Shown piece after piece: positions 1 to 6,434 of a stretch of 9,826 nt of DNA. Numbering within the stretch: position 1 is the stretch's first letter; the number at the start of each line of letters is the position of its first letter. Source of the stretch: an uncultured Bacilli bacterium (lineage in GTDB: Bacteria > Bacillota_I > Bacilli_A > RF39 > UBA660). Below the pieces are notes generated by a model. The model was not told where the DNA came from, ran no database searches, and was given only the letters and a program-made list of their open reading frames with translations. The stretch lies in the NCBI GenBank assembly GCA_947624695.1, contig CANQLN010000034.1, positions 1 through 9,826 of the forward strand, written 5' to 3'. The position numbers and the translations under genes are program-made.

Positions 1-1684
1 CTTTTAAACGATGAATAATTTTTTTTACCTCTTCCGAGTCCATTTGATTAAATTCTTCACTCGTTAATATTATATCGGTAGAATCCGCCACAATGCCTGA
101 ATCTTTGGCAATATTTCTGGCTGTATCTTTAGCATCGCCGGTAATCATAATAACATTAATGCCGGCATTTCTAATTAAATTAATTCCTTCTTTGGCTTCT
201 TTTCTTAATTCATCTTTTAGAGTGACAAAGCCAATAAAAGTTAAATTGTTATTGAGATTATTTCCTTTAGCTAAGACGATTACTCTAATTCCTTTTTGGG
301 TGTATTTGTTAATTTCTTTAAGCAAATTTTTTTCATTTAGAATAATTTTTTCTTCGCCTTTAGTGGTAAGATATTTCGTACATTTTGGTAAAATTATTTC
401 GGCAGCTCCTTTTAAATAGATATCATTATCAATGTAGATGGCACTATACTTTTTTTCACTATCAAAAGGAATTCTTTTGGCAATTTTGGGGTTATTATTT
501 TTAGGAGGTAAAAAGCCAATTAACGCTTTATCGGTAGAGTTACCCCCAATTATTTTACCATCACTAATAACGCTTTCATTATTTAAAATGAGAGAATTAT
601 AAATTATTTCATAACCTGAATGTTTTTTTAGTTCTTTGCTATTTTTAAATGTTTTTAAATCACCAGTAATAAAAGAAGTTACCTCGAGAATTCCTTTAGT
701 TAATGTTCCCGTTTTATCTGTTAAAAGATAATTAAGATTACCACTAGTTTCAATGCCAATCGGTTTTCTTACTAAGACATTATCTTTAAGCATTCTTTTC
801 ATATTGGAAGAAAGAACTAGAGTAATCATCATCGGAAGGCCTTCCGGAACGGCGACAATAATAATGGTTACGGATAAAGTTAAAGCATAGATTAAATGAT
901 TAAGAATTATTTTGGGAGTCGTAAGAGTAGTCATAATTAAATTAATATCAAAATTATTTTCAATGACAATTTTATTAAAAAGATAAGAAAGTGAAACAAC
1001 AAAAGCCCCGATATAACCAATCTTACTAATTATTTTTGCTAAACCATATAATCTTTTCTTTAAGGGTGAAGTAGGTGATTCTGTTTGAATTTCTAAAGAT
1101 ATTTTGCCATACTCGGTATTGTTTCCTACTTTTTGAACTAACATTTTACCATTTCCGTTCGTGACAACTGACCCACGAAAAAGTTTATCATTATTGCCTT
1201 TTTTAATATCTTTAGATTCGCCAGTTAACGATGCCTCGTTAACTGATAAAGTGCCATTTATTAAAATGCCGTCGGCCGGAATAGAGTCTCCGGTGGAAAG
1301 TTTCACAATATCACCAACGACAATATCATTAATCATAATTTCTTTTAAAAGGTTGTCTCGATAAACTTTAACATTTATTTTGCTTGCTTCATTAGAAAGC
1401 CTTTTGAAAGCTTCTTCGCTGCCATATTCCGATATAGTGGAAATTAACGAGGCGAGCATGACGGCAATGGCAATTCCAATCGTTTCATACCAATCATATT
1501 TGGAAAAAATAAAAAGGAGTTTAATCCCTAAGGCAATTAATAATATTTTAATAATAGGATCACCTAGAGATTCCAAAAGAATTTTAAAAAAAGTTTTCTG
1601 CTTCAATTTAGTTAATTCATTAGTGCCATACATTTTGCGGGCATTTTTTACTTCTATTTCACTAAGACCATTATAATTTATCAT
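1..1684 (-). CDS. P-type cation-transporting ATPase, calcium (PMCA-like, P2) type; partial, C-terminus beyond window
   Basis: This is the N-terminal 561 codons of a P2-type ATPase, open at the left edge of the window. Visible in order are membrane segments at about residues 40-75, the actuator motif TGES at 154-157, further membrane segments at about 220-278, and VPEGLP at 279-284, the ion-binding helix-4 motif of Ca2+/Na+ pumps. The phosphorylation motif DKTGTLT has its aspartate at 323, and MITGD in the P domain has TGD at 515-517. The TGDGxND hinge and the last membrane helices should lie off the left edge. The stretch from VPEGLP to DKTGT, with ETSGN before the DKTGT, resembles PMCA-type bacterial Ca2+ ATPases. 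Ca2+ export is therefore the likely role, but the helix-5/6 ligands that would decide the ion are outside the window. The start is ATG 1684, preceded by GGGTGA and its own promoter 77 bp from trmL. Confidence 0.93.
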   Translation of the reverse strand, partial: MINYNGLSEIEVKNARKMYGTNELTKLKQKTFFKILLESLGDPIIKILLIALGIKLLFIFSKYDWYETIGIAIAVMLASLISTISEYGSEEAFKRLSNEASKINVKVYRDNLLKEIMINDIVVGDIVKLSTGDSIPADGILINGTLSVNEASLTGESKDIKKGNNDKLFRGSVVTNGNGKMLVQKVGNNTEYGKISLEIQTESPTSPLKKRLYGLAKIISKIGYIGAFVVSLSYLFNKIVIENNFDINLIMTTLTTPKIILNHLIYALTLSVTIIIVAVPEGLPMMITLVLSSNMKRMLKDNVLVRKPIGIETSGNLNYLLTDKTGTLTKGILEVTSFITGDLKTFKNSKELKKHSGYEIIYNSLILNNESVISDGKIIGGNSTDKALIGFLPPKNNNPKIAKRIPFDSEKKYSAIYIDNDIYLKGAAEIILPKCTKYLTTKGEEKIILNEKNLLKEINKYTQKGIRVIVLAKGNNLNNNLTFIGFVTLKDELRKEAKEGINLIRNAGINVIMITGDAKDTARNIAKDSGIVADSTDIILTSEEFNQMDSEEVKKIIHRLK

Positions 1685-1716
1685 AATTCACCCATTAAAA
1701 TATATGGGCCTAAGAT

Positions 1717-1745
1717 ATAATATATGCGGAAATTTTTTGAGGCAA
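1717..1745 (-). promoter_or_regulatory. Promoter of the P-type ATPase gene
   Basis: On the minus strand TTGCCT (1745-1740) is followed by exactly 17 bases and then TATTAT (1722-1717). This puts the likely transcription start near 1710 and gives a leader of about 25 nt. The promoter lies entirely in the gap after the trmL stop codon, so the ATPase can be transcribed independently. No terminator hairpin is visible between trmL and this promoter, so read-through from trmL is also possible. Confidence 0.6.
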
Positions 1746-1761
1746 AAGAAAAAGGAAAGAA

Positions 1762-2271
1762 TTAACTTTCCTCGATAAAGTTCTTGGATTTATGGGGTTC
1801 ATCAAATAGTAAATTAGGGTAATTTTGTTGTCTTAAGGCCTCGTATACCACAATGGCTACCGTGTTGGATAAATTTAGGGCTCTCACATCGCTAGTCATC
1901 GGAATTCTTAAGCATCTATCAATATAAGGCTTTAAAATTTTAGGGGGAATTCCCGTAGATTCTTTGCCAAAGAAGAAATAAATATTTTTCTTGGTATCAG
2001 AGTAGTCAAAAGAAGTATGAGGCTTATGACCATATCTTGTTAAAAAATAATATTCACCTTTATTTTTAGCAAAAAATTCATCAATATTTTCGTAAAGAGT
2101 ATAGTGACATTTATCGATATAGTTAACGCCACTTCGTCTTACATATTTATCATCTAGACTAAAGCCTAAGGGTTTTATCAAATGTAAATGCGTATTAGTG
2201 GCAATACAAGTTCGCATAATATTTCCTGTATTAGTAGGAATTTCTGGCTCAAATAGTACAACATTAATCAT
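1762..2271 (-). CDS. trmL: tRNA (cytidine(34)-2'-O)-methyltransferase TrmL (SPOUT family)
   Basis: This cytoplasmic SAM-dependent enzyme 2'-O-methylates the wobble nucleotide (C34 or cmnm5U34) of tRNA-Leu isoacceptors. The 169 residues match the usual size of this single-domain family. The three SPOUT knot motifs are visible: EIPTNTGNIMRTC at 10-22, FFGKESTGIP at 100-109, and RIPM followed by VRALNLSNTVAIVVYEALRQ at 122-148. The last contains the SN pair of the deep trefoil knot that cradles SAM. The start is ATG 2271, preceded by a modest GTGAT ribosome-binding site, with a consensus promoter upstream. It is divergent from ftsK, with 80 bp between the start codons. The assignment to TrmL rather than another SPOUT enzyme rests on the short length, the lack of an N-terminal RNA-binding extension, and the overall motif pattern. 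Confidence 0.94.
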   Translation of the reverse strand: MINVVLFEPEIPTNTGNIMRTCIATNTHLHLIKPLGFSLDDKYVRRSGVNYIDKCHYTLYENIDEFFAKNKGEYYFLTRYGHKPHTSFDYSDTKKNIYFFFGKESTGIPPKILKPYIDRCLRIPMTSDVRALNLSNTVAIVVYEALRQQNYPNLLFDEPHKSKNFIEES

Positions 2272-2294
2272 AAAATCACATCCCAGTAAAATTA

Positions 2295-2323
2295 ATTATA
2301 TAAAATATAGAATTAATTGTCAA
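2295..2323 (-). promoter_or_regulatory. Consensus sigma-A-type promoter of trmL
   Basis: On the minus strand TTGACA (2323-2318) and TATAAT (2300-2295) are both perfect consensus hexamers separated by exactly 17 bases. Transcription should start near 2288, giving a leader of about 17 nt. The -35 box lies only 7 bp from the -10 box of the divergent ftsK promoter, so RNA polymerase probably cannot occupy both at once. Confidence 0.8.
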
Positions 2324-2330
2324 AATAGTT

Positions 2331-2336
2331 TATAAT
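2331..2336 (+). promoter_or_regulatory. -10 box of the ftsK promoter
   Basis: TATAAT stands 15 bases before the ftsK ATG. The -35 region at 17 bp spacing (TAGAAT, 2308-2313) is weak. If this -10 is used, transcription starts near 2342-2343 and the leader is only about 9-10 nt, with the GGTGAT ribosome-binding site (2343-2348) at its very 5' end. An alternative start further upstream cannot be excluded. Confidence 0.5.
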
Positions 2337-2351
2337 GATAGTGGTGATAGT

Positions 2352-4583
2352 ATGGCAAAACGTAAAAAATCCAAAGATTCAGAAAGTAAGGGAATGAGTG
2401 TTGAACTTACTGGTTTAATTTTGGCCATTATTGGTATCATCGGTTTTGGCTTTGGCTATATTGGAACGCTTATTAAAGAATTTGGAATGTTTTTATTAGG
2501 TTCATGGTGGATTGTTTTTGTCATTTATCTTTTATTAATTGGTCTATTTATGGTTTTTAAAAGAAAAATGCCGAAATTTTTTTCTTCCCGTTTAATTGGT
2601 TTTTATTTAATTTTACTAGTTATTTTAGTTGCTAGTCATTTTACTTTTTTAAATGAGATTGAAAATCCGGGCGATATTTTAAAAACAACTTTTGATCAAT
2701 TCATGGATCGGATAAATACGATTGATATGTCAGCCTCCGTTTTAAATACGGGAAATACCTCTATTGCGATTGGGGGTGGCTTAATTGGAGCTGTCGCCAT
2801 AAGTGGTTTATATATGCTTTTTGCAAGAACAGGAACTATCGTTATTTTAGTAGTATTAGCGCTGGGTGGATTAGTTCTTTTATTCGATTTATCGTTAAGT
2901 GATATTTTAGATAAAATAAAAGGATTTATTAAAAGGAATAAAGAAGCTTCCGATGAGGAAGAAAGTAGAGAAGAGAGTTTACCTAGCATTAGTGAGAGAG
3001 TTGAGGAAGAATTACCAACAAGAAAAAGTGATGATAAAGTTGTTATTAATAGATTAGAAGATATTAAAAATAAAAAAGCAGAAGAAAATAAAGAGGTTGT
3101 GGAGATTGAACCATTAGTGGTTGAAAATATCGTGAGTGATGGCAAATATCGTTTACCACCAATTAGTCTTTTAAAAGAAGTAAAAGGTCCGAAAAAAACG
3201 GAAAGTGATGCGAAAATTTTAGCTAACAAAGATTTATTAGAAAAAGTTTTAAGAGATTTTCATATTGTTGGTAAAGTTGTTGATATTAGAGTAGGTCCAG
3301 CCTTCACACAATATGAAGTTTGCGTTCCAGCCGGAACTAAGGTTAGTCATATTTTATCAATTAACAAAGAAATTGCTTTAGCCTTAGCAGCTAAAGATGT
3401 CCGTATTCAAGCCCCTATACCGGGTAAAAGTACAATAGGAGTAGAAATACCTAATGAAACAATTAGTGCGGTACCTTTTAGAGAAATATTAGAAGCTAAT
3501 TTAAGTGTTAAAAATAAATATGACATTATGGTTACTTTAGGTAAAAATTTAATGGGGAAACCGATTGTGGCTGACTTAGCTAAAATGCCTCACCTTTTAG
3601 TAGCCGGTTCTACGGGTAGTGGTAAATCAGTTTGCATTAATTCCATTATTTGTTCAATTTTAATGAATTATACTCCTTATGAAGTAAAACTGATAATGGT
3701 TGACCCAAAAAAGGTAGAACTTACTAATTATAATGGAGTTCCACATTTATATTGTCCAGTTGTAAATGATCCTAAAAAAGCATCGGTAATGTTACAAAAT
3801 GTTGTTGCTGAAATGGACCGCCGATATGATCAATTTGCGGAAGTGAAAGTTAAAAAGATAAATGAATATAATGAACATATTGAAAAAGAAAATAAAAAAC
3901 ATCCAGAATCTCCCCTTCCTAAGATGCCTTATTGGGTAGTAATAATTGATGAACTTGCTGATTTAATGTTAGTAGCTTCGAAAGAAGTCGAAAATTCTAT
4001 TATGAGAATAACGCAATTAGCAAGAGCTGCTGGTATTCATTTAATTGTGGCGACTCAAAGACCTTCCACTAATGTTATTACGGGTGTTGTTAAAGCCAAT
4101 ATTCCATCGCGGATTTGTTTTGCTGTTGCTAGTCAAATCGATTCCAGAACCGCTTTAGATATGGGTGGTGCTGAAAAGCTATTAGGAAAAGGTGATATGT
4201 TATATTTACCAATGGGTGAAAATACCCCAGAAAGAATTCAAGGATGTTTTATATCTGATGAGGAAATTGAAAAATTAATTAACTATTGTACTAAACAATT
4301 AAAGGCTCAATATAAAGAAGACATTACTGTTGCCAGTAGTTCTAATTCTTCATCTGGTAGTGGTAATGGTGAAGACGGTTATGATGATCCAATGTATGAT
4401 GAAGTAGTAGATTTTGCTATTACAACCGGTAAGATTAGTGCTTCTTTGATTCAACGAAAATTTCGTTTTGGCTTTAATCGGGCCGCTCGGATGATTGACT
4501 TATTAGAATCACGAGGAATTGTTGGACCTCAAAATGGTAGTAAACCAAGAGAAGTTTTAATTAAAAATGAAGAAGAAGAATAA
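2352..4583 (+). CDS. ftsK: DNA translocase FtsK/SpoIIIE
   Basis: This is a septum-anchored, ATP-driven hexameric motor that pumps chromosomal DNA through the closing division or sporulation septum. The 743 residues are close to Bacillus SpoIIIE in length. An N-terminal domain (about residues 15-185) has four or five membrane segments. A short acidic and basic linker (about 190-265) follows, much shorter than in Proteobacterial FtsK. The motor has Walker A AGSTGSGKS at 418-426, Walker B VVIIDELAD with D533-E534, and the family signature TQRPS at 568-572, continuing into the conserved ITGVVKANIPSRI stretch. The C-terminal winged-helix gamma domain (681-738, GKISASLIQRKFRFGFNRAA) reads DNA polarity motifs. 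A Ser/Gly-rich spacer precedes gamma. The ATG is set by GGTGAT 4 nt upstream. With cotJ genes next door, a SpoIIIE role in sporulation is plausible. FtsK and SpoIIIE cannot be told apart from sequence alone. Confidence 0.96.
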   Translation: MAKRKKSKDSESKGMSVELTGLILAIIGIIGFGFGYIGTLIKEFGMFLLGSWWIVFVIYLLLIGLFMVFKRKMPKFFSSRLIGFYLILLVILVASHFTFLNEIENPGDILKTTFDQFMDRINTIDMSASVLNTGNTSIAIGGGLIGAVAISGLYMLFARTGTIVILVVLALGGLVLLFDLSLSDILDKIKGFIKRNKEASDEEESREESLPSISERVEEELPTRKSDDKVVINRLEDIKNKKAEENKEVVEIEPLVVENIVSDGKYRLPPISLLKEVKGPKKTESDAKILANKDLLEKVLRDFHIVGKVVDIRVGPAFTQYEVCVPAGTKVSHILSINKEIALALAAKDVRIQAPIPGKSTIGVEIPNETISAVPFREILEANLSVKNKYDIMVTLGKNLMGKPIVADLAKMPHLLVAGSTGSGKSVCINSIICSILMNYTPYEVKLIMVDPKKVELTNYNGVPHLYCPVVNDPKKASVMLQNVVAEMDRRYDQFAEVKVKKINEYNEHIEKENKKHPESPLPKMPYWVVIIDELADLMLVASKEVENSIMRITQLARAAGIHLIVATQRPSTNVITGVVKANIPSRICFAVASQIDSRTALDMGGAEKLLGKGDMLYLPMGENTPERIQGCFISDEEIEKLINYCTKQLKAQYKEDITVASSSNSSSGSGNGEDGYDDPMYDEVVDFAITTGKISASLIQRKFRFGFNRAARMIDLLESRGIVGPQNGSKPREVLIKNEEEE

Positions 4584-4610
4584 AAAAAGACGCGTTTAAG
4601 CGCCTTTTTT
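4582..4610. terminator. Bidirectional intrinsic terminator between ftsK and cotJC
   Basis: An A-run, a short GC-rich hairpin and a T-run sit between two convergent stop codons. Outer A/T pairs close on a G-C pair, then one imperfect position, then CGC (4591-4593) against GCG (4600-4602) with the 6-nt loop GTTTAA. In the plus-strand RNA the imperfect position is A opposite C. In the minus-strand RNA it is a G-U wobble, so the hairpin is better for the coat operon than for ftsK. The cotJC stop codon lies inside the tract. Confidence 0.75.
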
Positions 4611-5166
4611 AGTAACCTTTACTTTTATAATATTCATATAATTCTTTAAAACGATTAAAATGAACGACTTCCCGTTGTCTTAACCATAGAAGCGGGGCAA
4701 GAACGTCTTCATCAGTTGTTAAATCAATGAGATTTTCATAAACGGCTCTTGCTTTTTGTTCAGCAGCCATATCTTCCATTAAGTCAGCCATTGGGTCAGC
4801 TGTTACTGCAAAATAAGTTGCCGTAAAAGGAACCCCATTAGCATCTACTGGGTATAAGCCTTTATTGTGTTCCGCATAATAAGAGTCAAGGCCAGCTTCT
4901 TTTAATTCTTCTACGGTAGCATTTTGAGTTAGTTGTTTAACCATAGTGCAAATCATTTCGCAATGGCCAAGTTCTTCTGTACTTATATCATTAAGTAAGG
5001 CTTTACCTTTATCATCAGGCATTGTAAATTTTTGACTAAAATATCTTAAAGCCGCTGCTAATTCTCCGTTAGAACCGCCAAATTGAGTTATAAGGTTTTT
5101 AGCCATTCTTAAGTCTTTTTTAGTAATGCTGATTGGGTAATTAGTCGTTTTAACGTATTTAAACAT
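4609..5166 (-). CDS. cotJC: Spore coat protein CotJC, manganese-catalase-like
   Basis: CotJC is a coat component of the ferritin-like di-manganese catalase family. The 185 residues are the usual CotJC size. The predicted metal ligands are all present: E35 (in NGELAAALRY), E65 and H68 (EELGH), E136 (AAEQKAR) and H169 (REVVHFNRF). The E136-H169 spacing of 33 equals that in characterised Mn catalases, so catalase activity is plausible. The start is ATG 5166, chosen over an in-frame ATG at 5223. It has AGAGGTGAT just upstream and gives the family-typical N-terminus, with YPISITKKD leading into LITQFGGSNGEL. The longer form would add 19 residues lying in the overlapping gene. The start overlaps the end of the upstream CotJA/CotJB gene by 8 nt, which suggests translational coupling. 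In Bacillus subtilis the cotJ operon is transcribed by mother-cell sigma-E. Confidence 0.95.
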   Translation of the reverse strand: MFKYVKTTNYPISITKKDLRMAKNLITQFGGSNGELAAALRYFSQKFTMPDDKGKALLNDISTEELGHCEMICTMVKQLTQNATVEELKEAGLDSYYAEHNKGLYPVDANGVPFTATYFAVTADPMADLMEDMAAEQKARAVYENLIDLTTDEDVLAPLLWLRQREVVHFNRFKELYEYYKSKGY

Positions 5167-5626
5167 AGATATCACCTCTAAAAGATTCCCAAGACCATGG
5201 GCTATCAATCCATTTAAATTCATCGCCTTTAGTTTTATTTACCATAAGAGGGCCATAAGATTTCATATATTCTTTTTTGGCTTCCATTTCTTCATTGATT
5301 AATTCTTCTAAATAACGTAAGACATTTTTGTCATCTGGATGGGTATCTAAATATAAATTCATATCTGTTATGGCAAAGGCATATTGCATAACATTATATA
5401 ATTTAGCTTCCCGATCACTTTTAGGTTTAATATCCATATAGGTTAAATTTTTATAAGGTTTATATTCGTCTTTAAAAGAATTACCTTTTAAAAATCCTTC
5501 TTTGGCTGATAAGAATTTATTTTTAGGATTGTTATTATAATTATTGCTATTCATTTGGACTCCGTTTACTCCCGGTAAATTAAATAGGGATAAATCTAAA
5601 CTAATATTGTTATCATCGAATAACAT
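5159..5626 (-). CDS. cotJB: Spore coat protein CotJB with a CotJA-like N-terminal segment
   Basis: A 155-residue coat protein. The C-terminal part (about 70-147) is CotJB: LYLDTHPDD at 91-99, a helical stretch, SYGPL at 123-127 and the Trp-rich end SPWSWE at 142-147. In front of it, residues 38-60 (FLSAKEGFLKGNSFKDEYKPYKN) resemble the conserved tail of CotJA, a separate small protein in Bacillus. Residues 1-37 are Asn-rich and of low complexity. I read this as a CotJA-CotJB fusion replacing the first two genes of the cotJABC operon. The CotJA part is from memory of the family and is less certain than the CotJB part. ATG 5626 is supported by AGGAGGT 9 nt upstream, which lies in a hairpin (5632-5664). 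The gene overlaps cotJC by 8 nt, and the two proteins are known partners in the coat. Confidence 0.88.
   Translation of the reverse strand: MLFDDNNISLDLSLFNLPGVNGVQMNSNNYNNNPKNKFLSAKEGFLKGNSFKDEYKPYKNLTYMDIKPKSDREAKLYNVMQYAFAITDMNLYLDTHPDDKNVLRYLEELINEEMEAKKEYMKSYGPLMVNKTKGDEFKWIDSPWSWESFRGDIYV
5171..5179 (-). promoter_or_regulatory. Ribosome-binding site that fixes the cotJC start
   Basis: AGAGGTGAT (minus strand, 5179-5171) lies 4 nt before ATG 5166 and inside the last codons of the preceding gene. No comparable site precedes the upstream in-frame ATG at 5223. It therefore decides the start and gives the 8-nt gene overlap. Confidence 0.85.
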
Positions 5627-5631
5627 AAAAA

Positions 5632-5664
5632 AATTACCTCCTACAATTAATGTATGAGGTAATT
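5632..5664 (-). promoter_or_regulatory. Leader hairpin that buries the cotJ ribosome-binding site, followed by a T-run
   Basis: In minus-strand RNA, AATTACCTC (5664-5656) pairs perfectly with GAGGTAATT (5640-5632). Inside, after an A/G mismatch, TACA (5654-5651) pairs with TGTA (5645-5642), closing on the 5-nt loop TTAAT. The right arm holds the Shine-Dalgarno AGGAGGT (5642-5636) of the CotJA/CotJB gene. Seven Ts (5633-5627) follow immediately, so the element also looks like a weak intrinsic terminator for the gene upstream. Only 4 of the 13 pairs are G-C, so stability is moderate. Confidence 0.7.
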
Positions 5665-5678
5665 GAATTTGTACATAT
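5649..5678 (-). promoter_or_regulatory. Possible sigma-E-type (sporulation) promoter of the cotJ operon
   Basis: CATACATT (5656-5649) matches the sigma-E -10 pattern CATAnnnT. An ATA (5678-5676) in CATATG could be the -35, but the 19-base gap is longer than the usual 16-18, so the -35 is doubtful. Initiation about 7 bases downstream (near 5642) would remove the left arm of the leader hairpin and expose the ribosome-binding site. Confidence 0.35.
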
Positions 5679-5687
5679 GGCTTCTGC

Positions 5688-6269
5688 CTATTTTACCGTA
5701 TCATATTCATATATTTCAAGTAGACTTTCTAAGTCTTCGGCCTTGAAATCAGTCCCTTTAACACCATCGAGAACATTGCGGTTTAAAATTTCACCTTCGT
5801 TAACATAAACTACGGCTGGGACTTTTTCTAAGTCAGAAATATTTAGAGTTTCTTTTATTTTATTTAGATAATTTTGATCATTTTCTTTTAATTCGGTAAC
5901 ATCAATGTAATAAAATATATCGTTAATGTTGTATTTATCGATGACTAGTTTTAAATCTTTTTCCATTTCATAAACATTTTTATCACCAGTGTAACTAAGG
6001 TAAATAAAATATGATGATGGCGCTTCTTGCATAATATGATTAAATTCGTCTAAGTCAGAAATGGTTGTTACAATAGTATTAGAAGTTATTAAATAACTTT
6101 TCATTAGTTTTTCTTCTGTTTTTAATTGATACCATTTAAAAGATAAAAATATAAAAACTATCCCTCCGACTAAAATGAGGAAAGCATATAAATAATTTTT
6201 AAAACCAATATTTTTAGTTTCTACTTTTTTGGAAACTTTTTTTGTAACTGCTTTTTTCTTTGGGCTCAT
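5688..6269 (-). CDS. Membrane-anchored thioredoxin-like protein without cysteines
   Basis: A 193-residue protein of unknown function. It has a Lys-rich cytoplasmic N-terminus (1-25), one membrane helix at about 26-44, a short stalk, and a thioredoxin-like domain at about 65-190 that should face outward. The fold is suggested by SSYFIYLSYTGDKNVYEME (85-103) at the place of the strand and CxxC helix, and by VPAVVYVNEGEI (150-161) with P151 as the cis-proline, followed by a Gly and a final helix. There is no cysteine anywhere, so it cannot be a disulfide oxidoreductase. A binding or chaperone role is conceivable. The start is ATG 6269 with GAAAGGA 9 nt upstream. An in-frame TTG at 6287 overlaps that ribosome-binding site and is unlikely. 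It has its own sigma-A-like promoter, is divergent from popT, and lies upstream of the cotJ genes on the same strand with no other terminator in between. Confidence 0.75.
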   Translation of the reverse strand: MSPKKKAVTKKVSKKVETKNIGFKNYLYAFLILVGGIVFIFLSFKWYQLKTEEKLMKSYLITSNTIVTTISDLDEFNHIMQEAPSSYFIYLSYTGDKNVYEMEKDLKLVIDKYNINDIFYYIDVTELKENDQNYLNKIKETLNISDLEKVPAVVYVNEGEILNRNVLDGVKGTDFKAEDLESLLEIYEYDTVK

Positions 6270-6292
6270 ATAACCATATCCTTTCAATTATT

Positions 6293-6322
6293 ATTGTATC
6301 ATAAGTGAAATTTATTTGTAAA
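6293..6322 (-). promoter_or_regulatory. Promoter of the thioredoxin-like gene
   Basis: On the minus strand TTTACA (6322-6317), 18 bases, then TACAAT (6298-6293) preceded by TGA, which gives an extended -10 (TGnTACAAT). Transcription should begin near 6286, about 17 nt before the ATG, with the GAAAGGA ribosome-binding site inside the short leader. Confidence 0.65.
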
Positions 6323-6379
6323 CTTCTTTAGCGAGAAAATAGTAAAGAAAATATAAATGCTAGATTGAATAATTATATA

Positions 6380-6408
6380 TTGTTTAGTTATTTTTTCTTT
6401 GTTATAAT
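6380..6408 (+). promoter_or_regulatory. Promoter of popT and the hydrolase gene
   Basis: TTGTTT (6380-6385), 17 bases, then TATAAT (6403-6408), 26 bases before the popT ATG. The leader is about 20 nt and carries AAGGATGAT as ribosome-binding site. It is divergent from the promoter at 6293-6322; about 57 bp lie between the two -35 boxes. That stretch holds a 7-bp inverted repeat (TTCTTTA 6324-6330, TAAAGAA 6343-6349) of unknown meaning. Confidence 0.7.
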
Positions 6409-6434
6409 TATTTTAGAAAAAGGATGATGATAGC

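Noticed and set aside
93..1676. Three short plus-strand open frames (93-419, 1161-1364, 1380-1676)
   Set aside because: They lie opposite the P-type ATPase, whose motifs are unmistakable in the minus frame. They lack ribosome-binding sites and family features.
2696..3229. 177-codon minus-strand open frame inside ftsK
   Set aside because: It lies opposite a conserved FtsK region and has the Ser/Leu-rich composition typical of a shadow frame, with no promoter.
5167..5223. Longer cotJC with start at 5223
   Set aside because: There is no ribosome-binding site at 5223, and the extra 19 residues do not look like CotJC. AGAGGTGAT before 5166 gives the family-typical start.
6324..6349. 7-bp inverted repeat between the divergent thioredoxin-like and popT promoters, considered as an operator
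   Set aside because: It is short, AT-rich and has a 12-base loop. It is not separable from chance in this base composition, so it is mentioned only in the promoter entry.
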